64,000 bases of DNA from Nyssa sinensis (Eukaryota; Streptophyta; Magnoliopsida; Cornales; Nyssaceae), in contig CM018052.1 of NCBI GenBank assembly GCA_008638375.1, positions 12,376,506 through 12,440,505 on the forward strand. Reading direction: 5' to 3'. How positions within the stretch are numbered: the stretch's first letter is position 1; each line of letters starts with the position of its first letter. A program made the translations under genes and the position numbers. This document shows, one piece after another, positions 46,411 through 59,068 of this stretch. Below the pieces are notes generated by a model. That model searched no databases and was not told where the DNA came from. It saw nothing but the letters and a program-made list of their open reading frames with translations.

Positions 46411-47474
46411 TTTTTTTTTCTATTATTGATCGGTAAAGAAAAAATGTATTAATAAAAAATAGGGTCGTTCAGGAAACAATCTATGAAAATTACTAAAATT
46501 AATATCTAGTCAAAGACCAAATATATTAACCCATAAAGTCCTTTAACTATTCAATGCCAAAAAACCCCCTCTAGTGAAACCCCGTAAAATCTATAAGAAC
46601 CCCAAAAAAGTTTTACAAAACTTTAAAATTCAATAACCTATAATTTATAAATCTATTTTAAATAAAGTTTATATATTTGGATTCTAAACATTGAAATCTT
46701 TCAAACAAGATCCATATTGAAAAACAAATCACTCCAAAACTGTAAAAATTCATCTCAACGAAAAAATTCTCAATTGTTATTAGTTTTATTAAGATTTTGA
46801 ACCACATGTTGGATGGTCAAAAAACACTTTCAAGGTAGTAGAAATTTTTCAAAAAAAATAATATTTGAGGTACAGTGATTAAAAACTCACTAGTTGGGAG
46901 TTTCCCAAACTATAAAAATTTATACTTTTATAAAAATTGTGAAAATCCTCAATTGTGTTTGCCAAAATAAATACCACAACCCCATAATTATAGCAATAAC
47001 TAACGATCCACTCTTCATTGTAGCATATATTCTGTAAGGCTTTGGGAAACCATTAAACGAACAGTGAATACTCTTGTCGGACCCTTCGGGCAAAAGCTGA
47101 TTTCTTTCTGCATGAACCTTCGAGGCTTCTTCACTTTTCATAGGAAGGTAAAGAGAGTTTGAGCGAGGCTAAGAACTTATCACCACCACCACCATCATTA
47201 ATTTTTTTTTTTTTTTTGCTTACGATTAAATTTGGATTCTTGTCTTGGTTATTCTTTTTCTCCACAATTCCAAGAAAAGAAGGTGTGTGTAGTTATGTTA
47301 CCAATTTCTTTCCACCCCCTAGTGAAAGCTCGAGATCTAAAAACTCAGATTTTATGCAATTCTTACAACTGATGATTTCAATTGTGAGTACTTAACCTCT
47401 AACATGCCATCCACTGGACATGGACCTACTAAAAATGGAGACCTATCAGGGGTCCTTGAATCCACAACCATCTC
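46411..47474. other. AT-rich spacer, no gene seen
   Basis: No credible coding region. An open frame at 46920-47141 on the minus strand and a poly-T run near 47200 show no protein-like features. Confidence 0.5.
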
Positions 47475-50400
47475 TATCACGACTCGGAACCCAGCCTCTG
47501 TAGATTAGATCTTTGTGATTGGCCACCAAGGCCTTTCAATGATCAAATAATCTTTCTAATTACCATTTATCAAATGCAGCGGAATAATTTTTTTTCTTTT
47601 TTCATATTCATAAAGTAAATCGTATAACCTGATCAATCATTTAACCATTGTCTCTGAATAATATAGTTTCCATATCACAATGCAATAGTGAGTAGTTTTA
47701 AATTACACAACTGAAATAGTTCGATGATGTCACATCTATAATTCACATAGCCAAAAATTATCTAATCCATCTTTCATTAAAGATCCATCAAAACAACTCG
47801 CTTCATCCTTTAAGCACTCAATTTGCATTTCTTGAAATGAGCTTATCTAATCTTTGCTTGAAAACAAGCTAAACTTTTGTAATGTGCTCCACGGCTTCGT
47901 GATAATTCCATAACATGCCAAGGGTTTCAAAACTACTATGTAGTTCTATACTAAGATTTATATATTCATTTAGAAATATAATACGTCATATCAAAGTATA
48001 TAATTAAGTCAAAGCATAAGAGTTCAACGAATAATATCAAATTCGTTTTCAATAGTTCTTAGCTGAATCAAAGTCGTAATTCAATAGTCAATATCATAGT
48101 TCAATAATCAATATCATAGTTCAATCATAGTCATAATTTCAATAATCAATATCATAATTTAATAACATAGTTCGATAAACAATATCATAATTCGATAGTC
48201 AATATCATAGATCAATCTTAGTCATAGTTCAAAAACATGGTTCGATAAACAAAATTATAGTTCAGTAGTCAATATCATAATTCGATCTTAGTCATAGTTC
48301 AATAATCAATATTATAGTTCAATAACATAGTTCGATAAATAATATCAAAGTTCGATAGTCAATATCATAGTTCAATCTTTATCATGGTTCGACAAAAAAA
48401 AATCAAGGTTCAGTAGTTGATATCATAGTTCAATCTTAGTCATAGTTCAATAATCAATATCATAGTTCAATAACATAGTTCGATAAACTATATCATAGTT
48501 CGATAGTCAATATCATAGTTTAATCTTAATCATAGTTCAAAATCATGGTTCGATAAACAAAATCATAATTCAGTAGTCCATATCATAGTTTGATCTTAGT
48601 CATAGTTCAATAGTCAATATCATAGTTCAATCATAGTCATGGCTCAAAATCATAGTTCGATAAACAAAATCATAGTTTAGTAGTCAATATCATAGTTCAA
48701 TCGTATTCATAGTTCAATAATTCTTAGTTGATGGTTCAAAGATCAATCATGGTTTATATTCGATATTTACAGGGGTTCAAGCCCATAAATTCCTCTTCTA
48801 TGGTTAGCAAATTAGAACATCGTTGACTGAAATCGATGTTCAGTGAAACTAGTTCGATAACACTGTTCTGTGCGGCGTGCCACAAATATACCCCGTGGTT
48901 AGGGTTTGATAAAGTCACAATCTATTCGATAATGAACATACATAGAAGATTTTGTTATTAAAAATCATAAAGAAAATGACAATATATATCGGTAAGTCAT
49001 TCAAAATGATATTAAGTGAAAGGCGTCTATTATCAAAGTCATAAAGGAATTCAATATTTATATCCATAATAAAATCCACCTTAAGCATGGCATGAAATAC
49101 TCACCTAAAGTCCAAAAGTCTTATGCCACAATCCTTTCCTTAGTCGAAAGTCCTTATAACACAATTCAAGATCTAATTAAGCACTTGCGGTAGCTTCATT
49201 AAGTCTTAAGGACGTATTGGTTATTTTTTAGTTTGTTATCGAGTCTTATTTTCCTTAAAAGGACATCACCGTTAGGTCCAGAGTGTCGAAGATAATTGAT
49301 TTAGGCTTTTTCGAATCTTAATTTGTATATCTATAGCTTATATTATGCCTAGGGGCATTTTTGTAATTCTTATATTTTACATTTCCTAATTTTTGGGAGT
49401 CCATTTTGTAAAACAGACCTCGCCATTAGGTCCAGAACGTCGAAGAAAGTCAGAATACACTATTCTTTCATTTTATTCAGGTATGGAGCATTTATCATAA
49501 TTAATTTTATTTAATTATTTTATTTAATAATATGTATATATTTTATTATTATTATTACACAAGTGCCACGATGGCACAGTGGCACACGAGTGACACTTTA
49601 GGTCTCCCACGTGTGAGAGGTTCACGGTTCAAACTTGGGGAGCTGTGGCTCCCATTATTTTTCTGATTTTTGTTTTGCCAAATAGCGGACAAGGAGCCAA
49701 ACCAGCAATAGGCTATCCCAGGCCTAACCGATTTATCAAATTTGGGGTTTATCCGCGTTGCACAATAGTCTAAATCCACTTAAAACATTTAAATTAAATT
49801 CTCAAAACGACGTTGTTTTGGTTACCCGTTACTCTGCCTGGGTGTGTTTTGACCCGAACCCGTGACCGAAGAACTATTTAACCAAACCCGAGTAACCTTC
49901 TTCTCTAGTGGATCGCCGGTCATCGTCTCCAGCGACGGTGTTGAAAACTAGAAAATTCCTAGTTTTAAAACTCATTTTTCGTTTGGTTTTTGAGCCACTT
50001 ATTGATTCTAAATCATTCTAAACTCTCTTAGGATCAATTTAAGGTCAATTGGTCCAACAATTCTTAGTCAAACAGCCAGATTCCGTTTACCCTGATTTTT
50101 CTAACGAGCTTGAATTTTCACTGTTTCTCATTCGTTTCATCACCATTTTTTATCGTTCTTGGACCATTATAATCGTTGAGGAAGTGTCTACATGCCTAGG
50201 GCCTTAAAAATTGATTTAGTCAAAGTTCTTTTGGGTGGACCGATTATCCCCTAAACCTACAACCTCTTATAAAATGCTCATTTCTGAGCCAAATGTCTTG
50301 GTTCCTTTCGCATTATAACCCATTTTTCATCTAGTTTGGGTCCTCGTTCACAAAATCCCTTTTATTTTAATTTTTGTTGGAACCCAAGCTTCGAGCCTCC

Positions 50401-51337
50401 ATTAATGGTGCCTCTACTGTGCGGGGTTCTCCTAGAGCCTCGTAGTCCATTATCTTACTAAACTTACAATGATTTCTTCCAAAAACTAAATAAGAGGTCT
50501 AAGGTTTGAATCTTACCCCTTTGGAGCTAGTTTTGAAAGCTTTCAAATTTTCTCTCTCACTAGCAGCTTCTTTCTCCCTTGTTCTCCAGCACTCTCTCTT
50601 GGTCGCATACATGGTTAGGGTTCTTTCTATGTCCCTACGGTTAGAGAACTCCCTTCTTGGGTCTGGTTTGGGTAGCCTCACATGCAACACTCCTTCTTCT
50701 TCTCCTCTCTCTCTCACTCTCTTCCTATCCAAACTACCTTTGCTTGAAATACAGAATATCTATACACACGCAAGTCTGATTATATCCTTATGCACTCAAG
50801 GTCTGTGCATATATACTTCATGGAGGGATTTGATGCATGTGTTTTCATTGGTTAAAGTGAGCGTGCAATAGGGTGTTGACACCTCAATGTTTCAGCATTT
50901 GCCCATCCAATTCCATCTTATAGAGTTATCTTTCAGCTATCATAGCACATGTGTGTTGATAGCCTAATAGGCTCACACTTTAGGTAAGTCCCTCTATGGC
51001 TCAAGGTGCTGGGTTCAATTCCTTAGACCAACATTTTTTACTTTTTTTTCTTTTTGTTGTGTTGGTGGAAAATTTTTCACTTTTATTTAATATCTTATTC
51101 ATTGAGTATACTTAATTTGTATATTTCTAAATTTCTTAATATATTTTATATTCATGAAGATTTATCTTTTATGTAGTTAAACTAATTAACATGATTAGTT
51201 ATGATACTTGCTTAAACATTTAGGCTTAACATATATGTATTTCTTTATTAATTTCATCGTCGTTTTTCATATCGATTTCTTCTATTTTAATTCTCACAAG
51301 AATTATAATTGCGATGTTATTGTCATGGTCTAATTGA
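47475..51337 (-). repeat. 4-kb LTR, copy 2, inverted relative to copy 1
   Basis: On the minus strand it is colinear with 16177-20668, including GGCCTTGGTGGCC, the GAACTATGAT array (48060-48750) and the TCAAACTTGGGGAGC segment near 49630. The first 70 or so bases of the LTR are missing at 51337. It has one 154-bp unit instead of three. Its end TGATA is followed by GAGAT rather than a PBS. Confidence 0.85.
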
Positions 51338-51503
51338 ATGGAAGGACTAGTCGACTAGAATTGACAGAACCTAAATAACACAAAAATCTAACACTTTTAG
51401 TCGACTGAATGGACGAACCAGTAGACTAGATGGAAGGACCAATTGAGTAGAATTAACATAAGCTAAACAACACAAAAATCCATAAGTTTCAGTCGACTGA
51501 ATG
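51338..51503. repeat. Two tandem units of about 80 bp with AGTCGACT motifs
   Basis: Two similar units (AATGGAAGGAC..., CACAAAAATC..., ending AGTCGACTGAATG) sit between LTR copy 2 and the next LTR-like start. The palindrome AGTCGACT occurs in each. Confidence 0.7.
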
Positions 51504-53184
51504 TGTAATACCCCGACCTTGATTAATTAATAATTAGTTTGTTAATTATTAATTAGAACCGACATAAAGAATGATTAAGAAAGTTAATCGATAATCTCTC
51601 AACGGTCATAATAGACTCATAAAATAATTAAGCACATCAGAAATGAAGGCGTAATGTCCGAACCTAATTACCAATTAATTAGGTGAAATGATGTTATTTT
51701 AAAACTGTGGAAACTCAAATTAGCAAACTATGACAGTCACAAATAAATAATAACTGATACGAGGCCTTTGATAATAAGGCTAACCAAAATACGAAATCCT
51801 CAGAAGAAACCGTTTCGTAAAAAGAGCACTAAAAAAGAAAAGATAACGAAAATAGCCAAAACGGAATTTTGCGCCAGCCAAACAAGGCCTAAGTCCAAAA
51901 TATGGAAAAATACCCAAAAGTGAGGCCAAGGGGATTTGAACCCTTGACTAAGTGGGGCAAGATTCTTGTTACCCAACAAAATTACCAAGTGGGCTGCCAA
52001 CAACTTCATGCCTAAAATTGCAACAAAATTGTATATAATACTAAATTATTCTAGTCCACCTCCCAAATTGGCCAATGGCCATGCATGCAAATCCTTCATC
52101 ATTAGCTCACATCATCTCCTTTCAACTCGACATCAGTCATCCGAACCCACCAAATCTCTTATACGCATGCATTTATATATATATATATAGGTGCATATGT
52201 ATAGGTGGGCAATGTGATATATATAAGAACTATATACTTTGGGACACTCCAAAAATCAGTGTGCTGCAGACGTGAGTGAGTGATTTTTTGTGTGTTGTGT
52301 AGGTGTTAGAGAGAGAGAGAGAAGAGTGAGAGAGAATGGAGCATTGTGTGTGAGAGGAAGGTTCATATACATGTGTGTGTATGCATGTAAGTGTCACCCA
52401 AGTGAACGTGAAGGAGCCTGGGCAACCTTAAGAAGCATTGAGAGGGTCTGAACCAAACCAAGAAGAGATGAGCTCACTGTTCAGAGGTATAAACCTTAAA
52501 CTATTAAATTTTTTTATTTAGAAATTTTGTACTGTTTTGATGTTTTTGGGCCCTATTAATTGCATGCATAATATATAAAATATGAAATTTGGGTTAAGGC
52601 GTGAGAAGTGGACCTCAAAACAACCTAGAACCCTAAGCCGTACACACAGCCGCCATTAATGCACCTTGGTTGAGACAGGTCTGAAAACACTTACACTAAA
52701 CCAAGTTTTGCCTATTGAAACTTGGACTAGACCTCACCAGCGTTTCAAAAACACTAATCCGCGACCCCAAAGACCTAAAATTGGCCATGAAATCACGAGT
52801 TGTAGGTTTGGGTTTTAGAACCCAACCTTACAAAAACACGATAAAACCTGCTTTTTGGAATGAGGATTAAACCCCCATGTCACTACGATCATGACAAGCT
52901 AAACGCCATTAGGAATGGTGATGAAATGAAGGTTTACTAAGGAGTTGTAGGTACGGCCATGGTGAGGTAAAACCTAACTACTGAGCTCGATGTAAGGCCT
53001 TAAATGGATGCCAAAAGATTAGCAAACCCTTTAGGAACACAGAACACCCAAGAACAGAGAAAATCTGTGATTAAAATGCATGAAAATAGGAAAAATAAAA
53101 CCCAGAATTTAGGGCTATAGTGAGGTGAGTTGGGGGAAGACGATGAAGAGTGACGGGTCATGGGTCCGACCTCGGGTCGGGTCC
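51504..53184 (+). repeat. Long LTR-like repeat, left part, interrupted by the Athila-like element
   Basis: Starts TGTAATACCCCGACC like a plant Ty3/gypsy LTR and shares the general layout of the 4.57-kb LTR (TA-rich run near 52170, GA-rich leader near 52300, GAGGTATAAACCTTAAA near 52485). No credible gene. It resumes at 62070 after the insertion. Confidence 0.55.
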
Positions 53185-54760
53185 TGATGAGTGTGTAAAA
53201 GTGCACTCTAAATACTCTATTATTAGATTAAATTGCTAAAATATGGATAGAAATATTGGGTTCTAATTGATATTATTTAATTTAATTTCTATTTACAATG
53301 AGATATATTTGAGCATCATTTTATAATATTTTAAACCTCAAATAAATGCATTGAATAGTCTTTGTGAATTTTATTCCGGAACAGTTGCAAAACTCATTAT
53401 TTGTTTCAGTTACCCATGGTGACATTAACTTATTATTTGTTGGCTTGGATAGAACATTTGAAGAATAAAGAAAGAAAAATAAAAGAAGAAAAAGTCAAGC
53501 AACAAAAGTGAGGCACGACTACATGGAGAAGAAGCCAGGAAAAGCAAAGGTAGAAAAACCAAAAGAAAAGAAAAAAAAAGTCAAAGGCGAAAGAAGAGTC
53601 CAGGCGCTATACCAACAATGCGTTGAGGCGCTAAAGTGATGTGGGCAAACGACTTGTTGTGCGGCTGAATGAAGAAAACCAAGGTGGGCAAGTGGCTGAC
53701 GTGGGGTTTTGAGATGTGGGGCCCAGGCGTGAGAAAAATGGGTTGATTGCAACGTGAGGGTGCTGGGCTTTGTGGCGCTAGAATTCAAAGAGTGAGGCGC
53801 CTAGGGCTGTTTTGAAAAGGAAAACGTGAAGTGGGGCCCGGGGCACGACTAGGGCTTGAGGCGCTGTTTTGCGTGAGGCGTTGGGGTATTAAAAAAAATG
53901 ACAGAACAGGAAAAATAACAACGGGAGTCCTGCAGCTGATTGAAAAACAGAAAGGAACCAGAGCTGCGATAGAGCAGTGCGGCGCAAAGAAAAAAATGGC
54001 TACTGGTTACTTCACGGATTCTTTTTGCTTAAGATTTATGTTGTCCGTCATGGGTAACTCAATCTTTAAGTAGGGTGAGGGATGAACTTGCACACTAGAT
54101 GATATTTTTAATTTATTTTTGATTCATGTACATGATTTTTATTTAGTAAAATTCTTTGGTTGTTATTCTCAATTTATTGTTGGGTTTTATTCTTCGAATG
54201 ATTAAAGGGTTTAGTCTGTTTATAGATTTAGTCATGCTTTTTCTATTGAATGGATTAATGTTTTGATTATTTTTGGAACAACTGATTATTTATATTGATT
54301 TAATTCTTTGCTGCTATATTGCTCACTTGGTATATTGTCGTCGTTGGGCTATCTCAATGTGAATAATAATTGGCATGATCTAAAAGTGATGGATGATTTT
54401 TCAAAGGGTTACATTTGGTTTAATTTTGGTTCATAATTTTATTTCTTCTGATTGAGATTTTTGTAATTAAATTCTCAATTGAGTTATCAGTGAATTAAAA
54501 ATAATTAAAATACCAGATATGTGCAAGGGATTCCCGACACTCTACTGTTCGTTAAATTTGAGTACTTTGTTTGTTAATCACTTTATTTAATTTTAAATTG
54601 CGTTCAAAATCACTTTTTATATTTTTATTTTCTCGGTAATTGTTTAATATTTTCTTTAGTTTCAGAAATTCTTTCTGTTATTCTTTTAATTTTGTCTCCT
54701 TGTGGAATCGACACCCTAAAGCTACACTACAACTACCACGTTAATCTTTAGGCAAAATCA
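53185..54760 (+). repeat. 5' LTR of the Athila-like element
   Basis: TGATGAGTGTG...GGCAAAATCA, colinear with the 3' LTR. Minus-strand open frames inside (such as 53519-53788) recur in the other LTR only because the LTRs are copies. Confidence 0.93.
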
Positions 54761-54765
54761 AATTT

Positions 54766-54783
54766 TGGCGCCGTTGCCGGGGA
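54766..54783 (+). other. Primer-binding site, tRNA-Asp
   Basis: TGGCGCCGTTGCCGGGGA matches the complement of the plant tRNA-Asp 3' end over 18 bases and starts five bases after the LTR. Confidence 0.93.
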
Positions 54784-54941
54784 GACGATAGAAGAATTAG
54801 TAGATAGTTTTTTCTTTTCAACAGTTTATAAATGCAGTAACTTCGTTCCCTTCTTTTTACTTGCTGCATTATTATTTTATATATTTATTTATTTATTTAT
54901 TATTATTTTTTTCTTCTTCATTTTTATCTTGCATGCATAAT

Positions 54942-55805
54942 ATGTATAGGGACGCATTAGGTCAATTTGCTTGTAAGCCTATGTTAGAGTTAGATTCAGA
55001 GTCTAATTTTTCTAATTTTTTGTTTGATAATTCTTCAAATTCTGAAAATATGAGTGAACATGAGGATGAACCCACTAAGACCCTTCAGGATTACCTCCAC
55101 CCTACACGCACAGCCATACCATCATGCATCATGTTTCCACCTAATACTCGTCAAATTGATGTTAAAACAGGGGTGATACAGTTACTCCCTACATTTCATG
55201 GTTTGGAAAATGAAAATCCATATGTGCACATTAGGGAATTTGAAGAGGTAGTTGCGACTTTTCATAGTCAAAATGCAACACAAGACATTGTGAGACTTAA
55301 GTTCTTTCCTTTTTCTTTGAAGGATAGAGCTAAGAGTTGGCTATACTCACTGAGACCACGGTCGATTGGATCGTGGAATGAGACGACTCAGATTTTCTTT
55401 ACTAAATACTTTCCCCAACATAAGACCAATGCTTTAAAAAGACAGATTTTCACCTTTGCACAAAAGGACAGTGAGACTTTGTATCAGTCCTGTGAGAGAT
55501 TTAAGGAGTTATTGAGTATGTGCCCTCAATATGGGTATGCGAGTTGGCGTTTAGTGAGTTATTTCTATGAGGGACTTATACCTAGAGAGCGCCAATTTGT
55601 AGAGATGATGTGAAATGGTGAGTTTTTACAAAAAGATCCTGATGAGGCCATAGAGTACCTTAATGAGTTTGCTGAAAAAGCTCACACTTGGACGGACCTA
55701 GTGCTACTGAGAGCACAAATAGGTCAGCGGCAGTGAGCCAGCAAATGGCGCAAGGCGTTGTGAAGAAGAGAGAAAATTCTAGCCACCAACTGCTTCATGT
55801 TTATT
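54942..55805 (+). pseudogene. gag N-terminal part, Athila-like
   Basis: The ATG at 54942 opens 223 codons with a Retrotrans_gag domain (FHGLENENPYVHIREFEE, LKFFPFSLKDRAKSWL, FFTKYFPQHKT, YFYEGL). A TGA at 55611 interrupts it in a place where the frame continues NGEFLQKDPDEA. A one-base loss near 55694 shifts the frame, after which Ser/Thr/Asn-rich sequence continues until the rearranged block. An upstream extension rich in Tyr/Phe is leader sequence, not protein. Confidence 0.85.
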
Positions 55806-56961
55806 TACTTCATGAGATTTATGTTGTCCTTCCTGCAGATGGGTAACTAAATTTTTAAGTAGGGTTAAGGATGAACTTACATATTAGATGGTAATTTTTA
55901 ATTTATTTTTGATTCATGTACGAAATTTTTATTTATTAAAATTCTTTGGTTTATCATTCTCAATTGTTGGTATTTTATTCTCCGAATAATTACAGAGTTT
56001 ATTCTGTTTATAGATTCAGTCATGCTTTTTCTATTGAATGGATTAATTCTTTGATTATGTTTGGATCAATTAAGTATTTCTATTGATTTAATTCTTTGCT
56101 GCAATATTGCTCCCTGGGTACATTGTCATCATTGGATTTTCTCAATGTGAATAACAATTTGTGGGATTTAGAAGTGTTGAGTGATTTTTCAAAGGGTTAC
56201 ATTTTGTTTAATTTTGGTTCATAATTCTATATCTTCCGATTGAGATTTTTGGAATTAAATTCTCAATTGAGTTATCAGTAAATTAAAAATAATTAAAATA
56301 CCGTATATGTGCGAGGGATTCCCGACGCTCTACTGTTTGTTAATTTGAGTATTTTTTTTCTGTTAATCACTTTGTTTAAATTTTAAGTTGCATTTTAAAT
56401 CACTTTTTATATTTTTATTTTCTCGTGAATCATTTAATATTTTCTTTAGTTTCAGAAATTCTTTCTATTATTCTTTTAATTTGTCTCCCTGTGGAATCGA
56501 CACCCCAAAGCTACACTACAACTACCGCGTTATTCTTTGGGCGTAATCAAATTTTGACGCCGTTGCCGGGGAGATAGTAGAAGAATTAGTAGATAATTTT
56601 TCTTTTCAGCAGTTTGTAAAGGCAGTAATTTCGTTCCCTTCTTTTTACTTGCTGCATTATTATTTTATTTTATTTATTTTTGTTTTGTTTTTGTTTGCTT
56701 TTATTTTCATTTTTTTTCTTCTTTTTGTTTGATGTTGTTTTCTTTATTTTTATTTACTGGTTAATTTCATTTTGTCAATTCAGATTGCCATCTTTGGTGC
56801 TTAGCGAGCTGCCCACGTCCCACATCAGGTGTATTCTACCCTTTTCAGTACCGTCCATTCAATTTTGATTGTTAAAACATTGAGGACAATGTTTCATTTA
56901 AGTTGGGGGGTGGTGGTTGCAAATTCAACATTTAAAATGCTGTGGCATATTTTCATGTGTC
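55806..56961 (+). repeat. Block splitting gag: LTR tail, second PBS and 3' untranslated segment
   Basis: About 55810-56549 matches the last 740 bases of the LTR. A PBS with one mismatch (TGACGCCGTTGCCGGGGA, 56555-56572) and leader follow. From about 56670 to 56961 it matches the region after integrase (59115-59425), including CATTGAGGACAATGTTTCAT and the G-rich motif. The join between leader and 3' segment lies in T-rich sequence common to both. Confidence 0.85.
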
Positions 56962-57586
56962 ACGACCTACATGGAACCCAAATGGTGGTGGAATTTACCA
57001 TCTCAGGGAGGAGGATAACTTGAAAGCTAAGGTTGAGATACTCACTAGGGAGTTAAAGGTGTTAAAGGCTAGTGACTTAAAGCCAACACACTTGGCTAAT
57101 CATGCAGAGTCTTCTAGACCATGTTCGGTGTGTGGCAGGGTAGATCACCTCACCCAAGAGTGTCCTACATTTTCTGAGATGAGAGGGATGTATGAGGACC
57201 AATGTAATACCTTAGAAATGTACAAGAAGCCTTTCACACCCTTCTTTGAGACTTACAATCTGAGGTGGCGCAATCACCTCAATTTTAGCTGGAAGTCTGA
57301 AAACCAAGCACCTGCACCACCACTTGCACAACCCCCTAGATCATACCCTGCACCATATCATTCATCTTCATCTTCTAGGAATTCTTGAGAAGATATTTTG
57401 CATGTATTTATTGAAGCACAAGGTAAGACTAACCAAAAGTTTGAATCTTTGATTACGCAGGTTGTGGAAGAAAATAAGGAGATAAAAAGCCAAGTGTCCA
57501 AATTGATGAGCTTTTTGAGTGTGACTAAGCAAGGTAAGTTCCCTTCTCAAGCGCAGTCCACACCCCATAGTCAACATATGGCGTAA
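56962..57586 (+). pseudogene. gag C-terminal part with zinc knuckle, Athila-like
   Basis: The frame resumes after the block with NPNGGGIYHLREE, then a CCHC knuckle CSVCGRVDHLTQEC, a Pro-rich stretch and, after a TGA at 57386, a helical segment (KTNQKFESLITQVVEENKEI) ending at a TAA at 57584. The knuckle binds RNA in gag proteins. Same frame as the protease downstream. Confidence 0.87.
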
Positions 57587-57778
57587 GAGAATTTGAAGGA
57601 TGTGAACGCAATTGTGACTCGAAGTGGTAAGTCCTTACACATCCCAACAATAGACAAATCGGAAGATATGGATAAGGATCAAGATAGTAATGATGCTGAG
57701 CTACCCAAGGAATTAGAGGTGACAAAGAGCCATGTTAAGGTACCATTCCCACACGCTTTAAAATGAACCAAGCAAACT

Positions 57779-59068
57779 TTGGATCCTAACAATGAAATCC
57801 TAGAGAATCTCAGGCAGGTAAAAATCAATCTTCCTCTTTTACATGTGATTAAACAAGTTCCTACTTATGCAAAAGTTCTTAAAGATTTATGTACAGTTAA
57901 GAGGAAGCACCATGTGAAGAAGACAACATTCCTAACAGAGCAAGTTAGTGCTCTAATTGAGCAGAGGATTCCTCCCAAGTACAAGGATCCTGGTTGTCGA
58001 ACTATTGCATGCAGCATTAGAAATCATGAGTTTGGACAAGCTTTGCTTGATTTAGGAGCTAGTGTGAATTTAATGCCTTCTTCTATTTACTTGCAGTTAG
58101 GGTTGGGAGAAATCAAACCAACTTTTGTGGTATTGCAATTGGCTGACCGTTCAGTCAGAGTGCCACGGGGTGTGGTAGAGGATGTTCTGATTCAAATTGA
58201 TAAATTTTATTATCCTGTTGATTTCATAATCCTTGACACTAGCTCTGTTGTTGACTCTACGTAAAAAATTCCTTTGATTTTAGGTAGGCCTTTCCTTGCC
58301 ACTGCTAATGCTCTTATTAATTGCAGGAATGGGCTCATGAAGCTGTCTTTTGGGAACATGACTCTTGAGGTGAAAATATTTCATGTTGCAAAACAACTAG
58401 AAGAGGAGGACGAGTGCCACCAGACGTACATGATTGATTCACTCATGGATAGGGGAGCTCCTCCAACTCATGATTCTGGTCCCCCTAAGCATTTTCTTGT
58501 TAATTCTAAGTTTGATTATATTTCTGATCCATCTGATGTGGTTGATGTTTGTGCTATTTTTGACAGAACTCGGGATTATGGAACACGGGGATGGCAACTG
58601 AAGTTTGAGGAATTGCCTAAAACAAGTGAAGTGCAGATTCCTTCAAGTGTGGAAGCACCCAAAGTTGAATTGAAGCCTTTGCCTACTTTCCTTGGTCCAA
58701 GTGATACTTTTCCTCTTATTATTTCATTCAAATTGTCTGAGTTTCAAGGTGAGAGATCAATTCAGACCCTAAGTAAGCATAAGTAGGCCATAGGTTGGAG
58801 CATTGCTGATCGAGTGAAAATGAAAGCGTTTCATGATAAAAAAATTTTGAGAAAAACTTTTAAGCCTAATGATCAAGTGTTCTTATATGACTCTAGACTC
58901 CAGAAGTACCCAAGAAAACTCAGGTCTAGGTGGACAGACCCTTTTATAGTGAAGAATATTTTTAACAATGGGGTAGTCGAAATAGAGGATCTTAAGGATG
59001 GTCGGGTGTTTAAAGTAAATGGTTAGCGCCTTAAAGTTTTAATTGATAGGCAAGTTCCGGAAGTGTAA
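57779..59068 (+). pseudogene. Protease and linker joined to integrase C-terminus, Athila-like
   Basis: One frame throughout, broken by stops at 58262, 58784 and 59024. Protease motif LLDLGASVNLMP, then LILGRPFLATANALI, then a linker with FLGPSDTFPLIIS and GWSIAD that normally leads into RT. Here GWSIAD is followed at once by a KAFHDKKILRKTF...VFLYDSRL...KLRSRWTDPFIV segment, the integrase C-terminal domain. RT, RNase H and the integrase catalytic core are missing through an in-frame deletion. Confidence 0.87.

Noticed and set aside
47159..47395. 78-residue ORF with a Phe-rich hydrophobic stretch
   Set aside because: Created by poly-T sequence; no homologue seen and no start or splice context.
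51000..51030. tRNA-like B-box (GGGTTCAATTCC) in LTR copy 2 and similar motifs at 16500 and 51935
   Set aside because: No cloverleaf or A box could be formed around them; they are shared LTR sequence.
53519..53788. 89-residue minus-strand ORF, repeated at 60757-61095
   Set aside because: Both lie at the same place in the two LTRs of one element; the similarity comes from LTR duplication, and composition is low-complexity.
54861..54941. Hydrophobic N-terminal extension of the Athila-like gag
   Set aside because: The Tyr/Phe/Leu run comes from a TTATT-rich leader; the conserved start is the ATG at 54942.
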